Assembly: GCA_033763775.1 (NCBI GenBank)
Contig: JANRJW010000012.1
Span: forward strand, 1-64,000
Reading direction: 5' to 3'
Source of the DNA: JAJTHB01 sp033763775
GTDB taxonomy: Bacteria > Pseudomonadota > Alphaproteobacteria > Rickettsiales > SXRF01
DNA length: 64,000 bases
Numbering within the stretch: the stretch's first letter is position 1; every line of letters begins with the position of its first letter. A program made the translations under genes and the position numbers. Below the pieces are notes generated by a model. The model saw nothing but the letters and a program-made list of their open reading frames with translations, was not told the origin of the DNA and did no database searches. Shown in pieces: positions 1-8,637 of the stretch.

Positions 1-885
<885 letters not shown>

Positions 886-1558
886 ACTTACATTTCTTGT
901 TTGAACGATGTGTCGAACCATGAACGTACAGAACAAAAAAGCACTGCACATCCGCAATTCATTACATCAACTCATCAAAATTTCATCGTCAGGTAGAATT
1001 GGCCCAAGTAATAATTCGCTCAAGCGCCGCTGGGGCTGCGCGCCTCAATGGCGCTAGTCCTCGCAGTGCTCGTTCGCATTATTATGTGCGTGCCTTTTCC
1101 CGCGCCTGACAATGCAATATGATGCCAGAAAAACCTATTCACAATTTCAAACCACAGCAAAGCGTTTTTTTTAGAAATCAGCTTCGCAACAACTTCGAAC
1201 TTTCTGTCGAAGGGAGCGTTGGTATATACCCCACTTTCTACGATGTCAACAGGCAAAATACAAAAAAAATCATCCCCCAAAAAAACAAGGAAAAGAGCGC
1301 CCCATAGGGCGGCCACGCGCCATCGCAGCACGTTAAAAAGAAAAAAATATTGCATGCGTTCTCACATTTATCGGAAGCACCACACAATTTTTATCATCTC
1401 AAGCAAGCTGATTGAAAAAAAGTGCCATTAGGCTTATATTACTATCAAGAGCTGAGCGATAAAGTTAACCACTTAATAATTACGAAATGAAATTTTTCAG
1501 TAAAAACCTACAATTTTAACCATCTTGCAAGGTTTGTTTTACGAGTTATTCAAGGTTT
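886..1558. other. Spacer between 23S rRNA and clpS; no tRNA or 16S seen
   Basis: This 673-base stretch is mostly AT-rich, with long A runs, and holds no convincing protein gene. A normal rRNA operon would have tRNA-Ile, tRNA-Ala and the end of 16S here. I found no tRNA cloverleaf or T-loop signature, so the 23S appears to be unlinked. A GC-rich block at about 1017-1080 differs in composition from its surroundings and may be a dispersed repeat. The minus-strand sequence from about 1215 to 886 would be the 23S leader. Confidence 0.6.
1221..1249 (-). promoter_or_regulatory. Candidate sigma-70 promoter for the 23S rRNA
   Basis: On the minus strand a perfect -35 box TTGACA (1249-1244) is followed, after 17 bases, by TATACC (1226-1221), within the palindromic GGTATATACC. 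It points toward the 23S gene and would give a leader of about 330 bases. A perfect -35 with correct spacing is what is expected of a strong rRNA promoter. Its presence supports independent transcription of the 23S. It is a sequence match only. Confidence 0.45.
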
Positions 1559-1951
1559 ATGGCGATAATGAGAACATACACCAAGAAGTCCAAACCCGCT
1601 GCCAGCCTTAAAATACTGGCCGGAAGCGAGTCTGGGGAGGGGCAGCAGGAGCATCGCACAGGCGGTCTTTTGCTGGCGGAGCCGAAGGCGAAAACCAAAC
1701 GGCCACCGCTCTTCAAGGTGGTGCTGATGAACGACGACTACACGCCCATGGATTTTGTGGTGTTTATCCTCAAGGATATCTTCCGCAAAAACCACGAAGA
1801 GGCAGTCAGCATCATGATGGAGGTTCACGCCAAGGGCGAAGGAGTTTGCGGTGTGTTCACGCGGGATGTCGCGGAGACCAAGGCAGAGCTGGTGATTACA
1901 CTGGCAAGGCGCCATGAGTATCCGCTTCAGTGCCGCGTGGAGAAGGAATAA
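1559..1951 (+). CDS. clpS: ATP-dependent Clp protease adaptor ClpS
   Basis: A 130-residue protein with a ClpS core: PPLFKVVLMNDDYTPMDFV, followed by the helical segment ending in TLARRHEYPLQC. In this family the adaptor binds the N-domain of ClpA and delivers N-end-rule substrates to ClpAP; the NDD/TPM region forms the N-degron pocket. The first ~45 residues are basic and probably disordered, somewhat longer than in E. coli ClpS. The start at 1559 has AAGG three bases upstream; an ATG at 1568 is an alternative. clpA begins 15 bases after the stop, the usual clpS-clpA pair, so the two are probably co-transcribed. Confidence 0.95.
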   Translation: MAIMRTYTKKSKPAASLKILAGSESGEGQQEHRTGGLLLAEPKAKTKRPPLFKVVLMNDDYTPMDFVVFILKDIFRKNHEEAVSIMMEVHAKGEGVCGVFTRDVAETKAELVITLARRHEYPLQCRVEKE

Positions 1952-1966
1952 CCATGAGGAGCCGCC

Positions 1967-4300
1967 ATGCTGTCGAAAAACCTGGAAATCAGTCTGCACC
2001 GCGCACTGGCGCTTGCTAAAAAATTTCGCCATGAATATGCAACACTGGAGCATCTGCTCTTTGCGCTCGCGGATGATCAGGATGCGGCCTCCGTGCTTCG
2101 CGGCTGCGGTGTGGATATTGCCACCATCAAGAAAAACATCACCCAGTTTTTAGAAAACGAACTCACCTCGCTGGTGGTGGAAGACCTCGAAGAGTCTCGC
2201 CCCACAGCGGGTTTCCAGCGCGTGATTCACCGCGCGGCCATTCATGTGCAGTCCGCTGGCAAGAATGAAGTGACCGGCGCGAACGTGCTGGTTGCCCTCT
2301 TCTCCGAGCGCGATTCACACGCGGTGTTTTTCCTCCAGGAACAGGAGCTCACCCGCCTTGATGTGGTGAATTATATTTCGCACGGCATCGTGAAATATGC
2401 CGACAACCAGAAAATCGCTGAGTGGAAACGCGAAGTGGATACGGACGAATCCGCCGAATCGCTCGAGCGCCCAACCCAGCCCGCCAAGGATGGCAAGGAA
2501 AAGCCCGCCGATGCGCTGTCGCAATATTGCGTGAACCTCAATAAAAAAGCGGAAAGTGGCCGCACCGATATTCTCGTGGGCCGCGAAGAAGAAGTGGATC
2601 GCACCGTGCAGGTGCTCGCCCGCCGCAGCAAGAATAACCCGCTTTATGTTGGTGATGCCGGTGTGGGTAAAACCGCGATTGCCGAAGGCCTCGCGCTGCG
2701 CATTGTGCGCGGTGAAGTGCCGGATGTTTTGAAATCCGCCATCATCTATTCGCTCGATATGGGCGCCTTGCTCGCCGGCACGCGCTATCGCGGCGATTTT
2801 GAAGAGCGCATGAAATCCGTTATCAAGGAAATCGAAAAACTCCCCGGCGCGATTTTGTTCATTGATGAAATTCACACCATCATCGGCGCTGGTTCCACCA
2901 GCGGCGGCGCGCTCGATGCGTGCAACCTGCTGAAGCCCGCCCTCGCCCGCGGCAATTTCCGCTGCATGGGCTCGACCACGTACAAGGAATATAAATCCTC
3001 CATCGAAAAAGACCGCGCGCTTGCCCGCCGTTTCCAGAAGATTGATGTGAATGAGCCTAGCGTCGAAAATGCGATTAAAATTCTGCGTGGCCTGAAACCC
3101 TACTACGAAGAACACCACCATGTGCGCTACACCACCAGCGCGGTGAAAGCCGCCGTGGAACTCTCCGCGCGCTATATTCATGATCGCAAGCTGCCAGACA
3201 AAGCCATCGACGTGCTCGATGAAGCAGGCGCAGCGCAGATGCTGCTGCCGGAGCACAAGCGCAAGAAAACCATCACCCATAAAGAGGTGGAGGATATCGT
3301 GGCGAAAATGGCGCGTATGCCCGCCAAAACCGTCAACATGGATGACGCAACCACGCTGAAAAACCTCGAGCAGAATCTAAAGCTCGTGGTGTTTGGCCAG
3401 AATGCTGCGATTGAGTCCCTCGCCTCCGCCATCAAAATGGCGCGCGCTGGCCTTCGCGAAGAAGAAAAACCGATTGGTAATTACCTCTTCACCGGCCCCA
3501 CCGGTGTCGGCAAAACCGAAGTGGCGCAGCAGCTCGCCATCCTGATGGGCATGGAGCTGATCCGCTTCGATATGTCGGAATACATGGAAAAACATGCCGT
3601 GTCGCGCCTCGTTGGCGCGCCTCCGGGCTATGTCGGGTTCGATCAGGGCGGCCTGCTCACCGATGCAATTGATAAAAATCCCTACGCGGTGATCCTGCTC
3701 GATGAAATCGAAAAAGCGCATCCGGATGTCTACAACATCCTGCTGCAAGTGATGGATTACGGCCGCCTGACGGATTCCAACGGCAAGACGGTCAATTTCC
3801 GCAACGCCATCATCATCATGACCTCGAACGCCGGCGCAGCGGATGTCGCGCGCGCGCCGATTGGTTTCATGAAAACCGACCGCGCAGGCGAGGACAAAGA
3901 AGCAGTCAATCGCGCCTTCACGCCAGAATTCAGAAACCGTCTGGATGCCATCATCAGCTTCGATCACCTCTCACAAGATGTCGTGGCGCATGTGGTGAAC
4001 AAGTTTATCTTCCGCCTCGAGTCGCAGCTGGCGGATCGCAACGTCACCATCCAGCTTTCGGATGAAGCGCGCAAATGGCTGTGTGACCGTGGCTATGACC
4101 GCGCGAACGGCGCCCGCCCGATGGCGCGCCTGATTTCCGAGAAAATCAAAAAACCGCTCGCGGATGAAGTGCTGTTTGGCAAGCTTGCCAAAGGCGGCAC
4201 GGTGAAAGTCTCGGTAGAACATGGCGAGCTGGCATTTTCATATGGCAAACCAACCGCCAGCACCAAACAATCCGAGACGGATGAAGAGCTGGTGAATTAG
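1967..4300 (+). CDS. clpA: ATP-dependent Clp protease ATP-binding subunit ClpA
   Basis: A 777-residue double AAA+ unfoldase. It has a Clp N-domain (about residues 1-140, the ClpS docking surface), Walker A GDAGVGKT near residue 229 with Walker B LFIDEIHT, and a second Walker A GPTGVGKT near residue 510 with Walker B VILLDEIEKAHPDVYN, then the C-terminal small domain. No ClpB-type middle coiled coil is seen, and pairing with clpS confirms ClpA. It unfolds substrates and feeds them to ClpP, which is not in this window. A GAGGAG ribosome-binding site precedes the start. The last 23 bases of the gene recur, slightly diverged, at 4468-4490 beyond a repeat element. Confidence 0.97.
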   Translation: MLSKNLEISLHRALALAKKFRHEYATLEHLLFALADDQDAASVLRGCGVDIATIKKNITQFLENELTSLVVEDLEESRPTAGFQRVIHRAAIHVQSAGKNEVTGANVLVALFSERDSHAVFFLQEQELTRLDVVNYISHGIVKYADNQKIAEWKREVDTDESAESLERPTQPAKDGKEKPADALSQYCVNLNKKAESGRTDILVGREEEVDRTVQVLARRSKNNPLYVGDAGVGKTAIAEGLALRIVRGEVPDVLKSAIIYSLDMGALLAGTRYRGDFEERMKSVIKEIEKLPGAILFIDEIHTIIGAGSTSGGALDACNLLKPALARGNFRCMGSTTYKEYKSSIEKDRALARRFQKIDVNEPSVENAIKILRGLKPYYEEHHHVRYTTSAVKAAVELSARYIHDRKLPDKAIDVLDEAGAAQMLLPEHKRKKTITHKEVEDIVAKMARMPAKTVNMDDATTLKNLEQNLKLVVFGQNAAIESLASAIKMARAGLREEEKPIGNYLFTGPTGVGKTEVAQQLAILMGMELIRFDMSEYMEKHAVSRLVGAPPGYVGFDQGGLLTDAIDKNPYAVILLDEIEKAHPDVYNILLQVMDYGRLTDSNGKTVNFRNAIIIMTSNAGAADVARAPIGFMKTDRAGEDKEAVNRAFTPEFRNRLDAIISFDHLSQDVVAHVVNKFIFRLESQLADRNVTIQLSDEARKWLCDRGYDRANGARPMARLISEKIKKPLADEVLFGKLAKGGTVKVSVEHGELAFSYGKPTASTKQSETDEELVN

Positions 4301-4326
4301 CCAGTTGCCACCCACGCCCGCTTCTT

Positions 4327-4490
4327 CATCATCCCCGCCTTCACCTTCGTCATCCCCGCCTTGCGCGGGGATCGAAAGCTCACCTCAAGCCAGAATTTTA
4401 GCCAAGATCCCGCGCCCCCCCCTCGCTAAAGCTTCGGCGGACAGGCAAGACCGGGATCACAGCAAAGCGGATGAAAAGCTGGTAAATTAG
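4327..4490. repeat. Degenerate GTCATCC element behind clpA, ending in a copy of the clpA tail
   Basis: A partial copy (TCATCCCCGCC at 4327) is followed by a full palindrome from 4349 (GTCATCCCCGCC, TTGC, GCGGGGATC) and a degraded right end GGGATCAC at 4453-4460. It matches the ends of the GIY-YIG element at 44487-44860. Bases 4468-4490 (CGGATGAAAAGCTGGTAAATTAG) repeat the end of clpA at 4278-4300 with two differences in 23. This looks like insertion at the clpA stop codon with a duplication of the target, or a local slip. Confidence 0.6.
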
Positions 4491-4608
4491 CGCTCAATAC
4501 GGATCCCAAAAAAGCAGAGCCAACTTCCACCTGCCACTCAAACCAATCACAAACTCTTTTGTACGGGAAGGGAAAAAACACTAAACGCATGTAACACATA
4601 GATAAAAT

Positions 4609-4624
4609 TGTTTCACGTGAAACA
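4609..4624. promoter_or_regulatory. parS site 1
   Basis: TGTTTCACGTGAAACA, a perfect 16-base palindrome identical to the canonical bacterial parS site bound by ParB. It is one of three sites within 280 bases. Clusters of parS mark the centromere-like region, usually within some tens of kilobases of the replication origin. The parA and parB genes are not in this window. Confidence 0.9.
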
Positions 4625-4636
4625 TATTCTCTAATT

Positions 4637-4793
4637 CCCTCTCCCCTCCGGGGAGAGGGTTAGGGTGAGGGGAAGGGATGAGCTCCTTCTCCCTCTGGGA
4701 GAAGGGCGGCGTCAGCCGGGATGAGGGCTAAATTCTATTAAGCGTCAAGATGATAGATAAGCCCGTACCAACCCTCTCCCAGAGGGAAAGGAC
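4637..4793. repeat. CCCTCTCC-type palindromic repeats between parS sites
   Basis: CCCTCTCCCC (4637-4646), loop TCC, GGGGAGAGGG (4650-4659) is a perfect 10-bp hairpin. It is followed by TTAGGGTGAGGGG, then a second related block with CTTCTCCCTCTGGGAGAAGG, and a partial third copy near 4770 (CCCTCTCCCAGAGGG). The same 10-bp stem occurs inside the epimerase gene at 40714-40736. Repeats of this kind are common between genes in many proteobacteria. Together with the parS sites they fill the space from clpA to the next gene, where no other gene is seen. Confidence 0.75.
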
Positions 4794-4800
4794 TAAAAAT

Positions 4801-4816
4801 TGTTTCACGTGAAACA
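4801..4816. promoter_or_regulatory. parS site 2
   Basis: A second perfect TGTTTCACGTGAAACA, 192 bases from the first. Multiple close sites favour ParB loading and spreading. Confidence 0.9.
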
Positions 4817-4870
4817 TTTTTACGCCTTCACCAAATTGTCACATGATTTTGGCGGCGGCTCTGGTAATAT

Positions 4871-4886
4871 TGTTTCATGTGAAACA
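4871..4886. promoter_or_regulatory. parS site 3 (one mismatch)
   Basis: TGTTTCATGTGAAACA differs from the consensus by one base in the central CACGTG. It lies 30 bases before the start of the next gene, so ParB binding here could also affect that gene. Confidence 0.75.
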
Positions 4887-4915
4887 ATTTAAGATAGTAT
4901 TAAGATAGTAATAAA

Positions 4916-5287
4916 ATGACGGATCCTTTCGATTTTGGCGCTTTTGACCCCAATGACCCAAGCTATATTGCTGGCCTTGAGTCCGGCGGCGGTGGTGTTG
5001 ATATGAAAAAACTCTGGTCGGATTACAAGGAAGCGGTCAAAAACCCCATCGAGACCGTGACCGCCAACTTCTTCACTAAAGAAGCTTACAGCAAAAAAAG
5101 ACTCCTCGGAACTGGTATAAAAGCCGCCGGCACCGGCCTTGGCCTCATCATCGCGGCGGATAGCCTTCGCGCTGAGCGTGAAGGTGCTGACGGCCGCCCC
5201 GAAACCCGCAGCGGGCTGGTGCGTGTGGGCGAAGCAGTGCTTGGGCTTGGCGTAGCAGCCGGCTCCGCACTCTACCCCGGACGCTGA
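4916..5287 (+). CDS. Unknown protein, 123 residues, beside the parS cluster
   Basis: I do not recognise this protein. The N-terminus is acidic and glycine-rich (FDFGAFDPNDPSY, ESGGGG). A charged middle follows (KKLWSDYKEAVKNP). The C-terminal half has two short hydrophobic, glycine-rich segments (GIKAAGTGLGLIIAA and AVLGLGVAAGSALY) that could be membrane-embedded hairpins. Codon use resembles the neighbours and the frame is open from a clear ATG, though no strong ribosome-binding site is visible. It ends one base before the convergent motB-like gene. The closeness to parS sites is notable but gives no function. Confidence 0.6.
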   Translation: MTDPFDFGAFDPNDPSYIAGLESGGGGVDMKKLWSDYKEAVKNPIETVTANFFTKEAYSKKRLLGTGIKAAGTGLGLIIAADSLRAEREGADGRPETRSGLVRVGEAVLGLGVAAGSALYPGR

Positions 5288-6364
5288 TTAAGGCGCAGCT
5301 TTCTCAGCCTCGGGCGGAGCAGCTTGAGGCACCACATTCGCCGGATTAAAAATAGAATCACTGCTTGGTGGCGACGCCGTTGGGCTGCTTGTTACAGCAT
5401 CCGGCTGGTTCTCCTGCTTCTTCATGGTCGCATCTGGCACCGATAAGATTGTGCGCGTGGTTGGTGTCAATTTAGGATCCCGGAAATAGGATCCACGCTG
5501 CAGCAAAATAGTGATACGCCTGTTGCGTGGACTGGTGGGTTCCTGTGGCACCAATAGTTCTTTATCCGCCATCGCAACAATGCGCGTCACACGTTCGGTC
5601 TCAAGTTGTGTGGTACTCAGAAAGCGACGCGCGGCAAGCGCTCTGTCAGCGGATAACTCCCAGATCGTATATTGCGGATTCTGCGTGGCGCCTGCGGCAT
5701 CGGTGTGGCCATTGATGGTGATGTTGTTAGGTGTCTTAATAATCATCGCCGCCATGGAATCCAGAATCTTTTTTCCGGTATCGGTAAGCACCGCACCGCC
5801 TGGCACAAACATCGGCCGCTTGGGATCATCAATCACGTCGATTTTGAGCCCTTCCGGTGTTTCCTGAATCACGACATTGCTTTGATATTCTTTAAGCTCC
5901 TCATTCTGCTGAAGCGCCTGTTTGATTTCCTGAGTTGTTTCACTGAATTGCTCTGCGTCTGCCTGACTTTGTGGCTTAGGCGGCGCATCACCGGTATCTT
6001 CCGCGTTATCCTTGGGTTCCTGTGTATCAGGATTCGGCGGGCCGGGCTGCGGCCCCTGCTTGGTCTGGCCAACAACCAACCCCACCGCGGTTAAATCATT
6101 TTTCGAGCGCCCCTCTTCTGATTGCTTGATACCACCTTTAAAGCCAATCCCCATGGAGTCTTTGATACCAATGGTGGGGGTAAAAAACTCAGCCAGCCCC
6201 ATCTTCTGCTCGGGTGTGGTGGTGTTCAGCAGCCACAGGAGTAGAAAAAATGCCATCATCGCCGTCACAAAGTCGGCGTATGCCACCTTCCAGGCACCAC
6301 CATGATGGCCATGACCACCTTTCTTTATGCGTTTAATTACAATTGGTTGTTCTGTTTCTGCCAT
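5288..6364 (-). CDS. motB: MotB-like flagellar stator / OmpA-domain protein
   Basis: A 358-residue protein. The N-terminus (KKGGHGHHGGAWKVAYADFV) and the single membrane helix MMAFFLLLWLL are typical of MotB, including the conserved aspartate in YADFVTAMMAFF that carries protons. A Pro/Gln-rich linker of about 90 residues follows, then an OmpA/MotB peptidoglycan-binding domain (about residues 185-295) with NITINGHTDAAG. The C-terminal tail is Pro/Ala-rich and disordered. MotB pairs with MotA in the stator ring; no motA or other flagellar gene is in this window, so the gene is isolated here. A related gliding or transport stator is possible, but the N-terminal motif favours MotB. Confidence 0.85.
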   Translation of the reverse strand: MAETEQPIVIKRIKKGGHGHHGGAWKVAYADFVTAMMAFFLLLWLLNTTTPEQKMGLAEFFTPTIGIKDSMGIGFKGGIKQSEEGRSKNDLTAVGLVVGQTKQGPQPGPPNPDTQEPKDNAEDTGDAPPKPQSQADAEQFSETTQEIKQALQQNEELKEYQSNVVIQETPEGLKIDVIDDPKRPMFVPGGAVLTDTGKKILDSMAAMIIKTPNNITINGHTDAAGATQNPQYTIWELSADRALAARRFLSTTQLETERVTRIVAMADKELLVPQEPTSPRNRRITILLQRGSYFRDPKLTPTTRTILSVPDATMKKQENQPDAVTSSPTASPPSSDSIFNPANVVPQAAPPEAEKAAP

Positions 6365-6410
6365 AGCGCGCAGGATAGCAGAGAAACCTTAATAAATCGT
6401 ATGAAGAAAA

Positions 6411-6992
6411 CTACTTCCGGTACACCCAGACATGTGCCGGTGGCACATTGGTGAGAATGGTTTTAACCCTCTTACCCGTGATGCCGTGCTGGCGCAGCCG
6501 GGTTTTATCAAGCGGTGATTTAGCGCCGTAGGTAAACTGCACAATCACCCCGCCCTCATCCAGCAGCTCGGCCATCTGACTCTGGATGGTTTCCTTGGTG
6601 CGCTTGGGCAGCGACATCATCGGCAGGCTGGAGACAATCGCGGCGATGCGCGGCTCGCCCTGCTCCTGCCACAGGCGCTTCAGATGGGTGGCATCCTCGC
6701 ACCAGATGGTAAGCTGCGGAAACTGCGCCGAAAGAATCGCACACAGCGCCGCCTCGCGCTCAATCACCCATAAACGCTTCGCCGGAACCCCGGCCTCCAC
6801 CAGCGCATCCGTCACCGGCCCGGTGCCCGCCCCAAGCTCAATCACCACACCAGCATGTTTGATATCAATCTGCCCCGCCATTGCACGCGCGAGCTTGCCG
6901 GAGCTGGGCACAATCGCCCCCATGGAAAGCGGCGAACGCAACCACGCGGAAAGAAACGAGCCATGCGCCCGGCGCGTGCGAGGTTTTTTCAT
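6411..6992 (-). CDS. SAM-dependent methyltransferase, phospholipid N-methyltransferase-like
   Basis: A 193-residue soluble protein. FLSAWLRSPLSMGAIVPSS at the start and the SAM-binding motif VIELGAGTGPVTDAL (about residues 50-65) match the small PmtA-type phospholipid N-methyltransferases, which convert phosphatidylethanolamine toward phosphatidylcholine. A second motif, IVSSLPMMSLP, corresponds to the PmtA active-site region related to rRNA adenine dimethylases. Its start overlaps the stop of the creatininase-family gene by four bases, so translation is probably coupled. Activity on phospholipid is inferred from family likeness. Confidence 0.75.
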   Translation of the reverse strand: MKKPRTRRAHGSFLSAWLRSPLSMGAIVPSSGKLARAMAGQIDIKHAGVVIELGAGTGPVTDALVEAGVPAKRLWVIEREAALCAILSAQFPQLTIWCEDATHLKRLWQEQGEPRIAAIVSSLPMMSLPKRTKETIQSQMAELLDEGGVIVQFTYGAKSPLDKTRLRQHGITGKRVKTILTNVPPAHVWVYRK

Positions 6993-7849
6993 GGCGCTTT
7001 GCCCGCCGCCGCGCGCGCGCGCAGAATCTGATCCACTGCTGCATCGGCCTTCAGCTTGAGCAGAAAACGGCCATGATCGGCGTTCGCATCCGTGGAATCG
7101 CCCATCGCTCCGGTGGCCAGATAATCAGCCTCGCCGCGCGCCGCAAATTTATCTTTTCGTACCGCATCCGGCTTGATTGCCAGCAGCTCGGAGCTATCAA
7201 AATAGCCGCCATGCGCCGTGGGATTGGCATCTTTCAGCTGGATGCCCCGCGCCCATTTTTCCTGGCCATTCGCGCTGTCATAATAATCCGATACATGCAC
7301 CACCGTAACACCGCTTTTCTGCCACTCGCGGCTGAGTTTTTCTGCCACTTTTTTCTGCGCTTCCTGACTGCCGCCATGGTCACCAATCAAGGCAATCGTC
7401 GTAAAACCATGCTGCTTGAAACTGCGCGCCGCGTCTTCCAGCACCAGCTCCAGCACCTCCGAACGAATAGAGATGGTGCCGGGAAACTGCATGTGACCTT
7501 CTGGCGGATGAATGCGCCCTTCCGGCACATAGGCAATCACCGGTGCGACCAGTACATGACCCAGACGGCGCGCAATATCCCCCGCGGTCTGCCGCACAAT
7601 AAAATTATGCTTGCCAACCGCAAGGTGGGGGCCGTTCTGCTCGGTGCCACCAGTGGGAATGATGACGGTTTTGGCGCCGCCATCCATGCGCTCGCGGATT
7701 TCCATCCAGGTGAGATCCTCCAGATACACCGATGGCGGCGGCTTTAAAGGAGATGATTTCTGTTTTGAGGCATAGGACGGATGACAGATGACGGTTGAGA
7801 AAAAAACTGCCACTATCAGCATCCATCCCGTCTTGGTTTTTTGTTTCAT
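6989..7849 (-). CDS. Exported creatininase-family amidohydrolase
   Basis: A 286-residue protein with an N-terminal signal peptide (WMLIVAVFFSTVICHPSYA). The mature part has creatininase-family metal-site motifs: IIPTGGTEQNGPHLAVGKH (Glu, His), GDHGGSQ, and AHGGYFDSSE near residue 215. The family hydrolyses cyclic or linear amides (creatinine, or the formamide group of Fe-guanylylpyridinol and riboflavin precursors). Export makes a role in the periplasm likely, but the substrate is unknown. The end of the signal peptide (TVICHPS) is encoded by a heptanucleotide repeat whose other arm lies just upstream of nth. It is divergent from nth. Confidence 0.8.
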   Translation of the reverse strand: MKQKTKTGWMLIVAVFFSTVICHPSYASKQKSSPLKPPPSVYLEDLTWMEIRERMDGGAKTVIIPTGGTEQNGPHLAVGKHNFIVRQTAGDIARRLGHVLVAPVIAYVPEGRIHPPEGHMQFPGTISIRSEVLELVLEDAARSFKQHGFTTIALIGDHGGSQEAQKKVAEKLSREWQKSGVTVVHVSDYYDSANGQEKWARGIQLKDANPTAHGGYFDSSELLAIKPDAVRKDKFAARGEADYLATGAMGDSTDANADHGRFLLKLKADAAVDQILRARAAAGKAP

Positions 7850-7899
7850 TTGTTATCCGTTATCTGTCATTTCTCATTTATCATTTGTCATCCGTCATA
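7775..7899. repeat. Heptanucleotide repeat arms around the creatininase-family start codon
   Basis: The right arm (7851-7899) reads as imperfect 7-base units: TTATCCG, TTATCTG, TCATTTC, TCATTTA, TCATTTG, TCATCCG. The left arm (7775-7794) is GGACGGATGACAGATGACGG, roughly complementary to the right arm's end. Together they could form a hairpin with the start codon and first ~20 codons of the creatininase-family gene in the loop. The left arm lies within that gene's signal peptide. nth begins three bases after the right arm. Confidence 0.7.
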
Positions 7900-7901
7900 C
7901 C

Positions 7902-8585
7902 ATGAACCGCTCGAAAATCGACCAGATATTTCAAACACTCGCAAGCGCTAACCCGGAGCCGAAAACCGAGCTGACCTCAGCCAATGATTTTACCCTGCTG
8001 GTGGCGATTGTGCTCTCCGCGCAGGCAACCGACGCCAGCGTGAATAAAGCAACCCCTGCCCTATTTGCGGCGGCGGATACGCCAGAAAAAATGGCGGCGC
8101 TCGGCGAGGCAAAGCTGAAGCGCTACATCCAGACCATCGGCTTGTTTAACAGCAAAGCAAAAAACGTGATTGCGCTTTCCAAGAAGTTGGTGGCGGAGCA
8201 TGGCGGGCGGGTGCCGGAAACGCTGGAAGAGCTGAGGGCGCTGCCGGGCGTGGGCAACAAAACGGCGCGCGTGTGGCTGAACTGCGCGCGCGGCGAGCCG
8301 CTGATTGCGGTCGATACCCATGTATTTCGCGTGGCAAACCGACTTGGCCTATGCAAAACTAAAACCGCCGATGAGACCACGAGCGCGCTCGAAAAAGCCA
8401 TCCCCACCCAATGGAAGCAGCACGCCCACCACTGGCTGATCCTTCATGGCCGCTATGTTTGTAAAGCGCGAAAGCCGGAATGTGGACGGTGCGCGGTGGC
8501 GACATGGTGCAACAACCCCTGTCATCCCGTGGAGCCTGTCAGTGGACGGGCGAGCACGGGATCCAGAAAAGCCAAAAGCCAGTAG
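7902..8585 (+). CDS. nth: Endonuclease III (DNA glycosylase/AP lyase)
   Basis: A 227-residue base-excision-repair enzyme that removes oxidised pyrimidines. The helix-hairpin-helix LPGVGNKTARVWL carries the catalytic lysine, AVDTHVFR the catalytic aspartate. The [4Fe-4S] cluster motif C-x6-C-x2-C-x5-C is complete (CKARKPEC, GRC, AVATWC). The start at 7902 is chosen because family homology begins there; the open frame upstream is only heptanucleotide repeat. The last ~21 residues (CHPVEPVSGRASTGSRKAKS) come from a GTCATCC element, and the stop codon overlaps the loop and stem edge of that element's inner hairpin. So a repeat insertion has replaced or extended the natural C-terminus after the cluster. 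Confidence 0.95.
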   Translation: MNRSKIDQIFQTLASANPEPKTELTSANDFTLLVAIVLSAQATDASVNKATPALFAAADTPEKMAALGEAKLKRYIQTIGLFNSKAKNVIALSKKLVAEHGGRVPETLEELRALPGVGNKTARVWLNCARGEPLIAVDTHVFRVANRLGLCKTKTADETTSALEKAIPTQWKQHAHHWLILHGRYVCKARKPECGRCAVATWCNNPCHPVEPVSGRASTGSRKAKSQ

Positions 8586-8635
8586 GCTTTTGGCGTCACA
8601 AAAAAAACATGGATCCCGGCCTTCGCCGGGATGAC
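8521..8635. repeat. GTCATCC element, composite type, overlapping the nth end
   Basis: The left palindrome runs from GTCATCCCGTGGAGC to GAGCACGGGATCCAG. An inner perfect 10-bp hairpin follows: GCCAAAAGCC (8571-8580), AGTA, GGCTTTTGGC (8585-8594). After an A-run comes the right palindrome GGATCCCGGC...GCCGGGATGAC. The same plan is seen at 10330-10477, 41382-41545 and 62997-63125. Confidence 0.85.
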
Positions 8636-8637
8636 AA

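Noticed and set aside
1020..1355. A 111-codon minus-strand frame upstream of the 23S
   Set aside because: It overlaps the candidate rRNA promoter and leader, uses long homopolymer runs and has no ribosome-binding site or known motif.
2315..3967. Long minus-strand frames opposite clpA (321 and 196 codons), and similar ones opposite nadE, cpaF and fumC
   Set aside because: They mirror GC-rich codons of well-supported genes and show no domain of their own.
4305..4490. A 61-codon plus-strand frame after clpA ending in DEKLVN
   Set aside because: It is repeat sequence plus the duplicated clpA tail, with no start signal.
7851..7899. Regularly repeated short units that might be a CRISPR array
   Set aside because: The units are seven bases with no spacers, and no cas gene is present.
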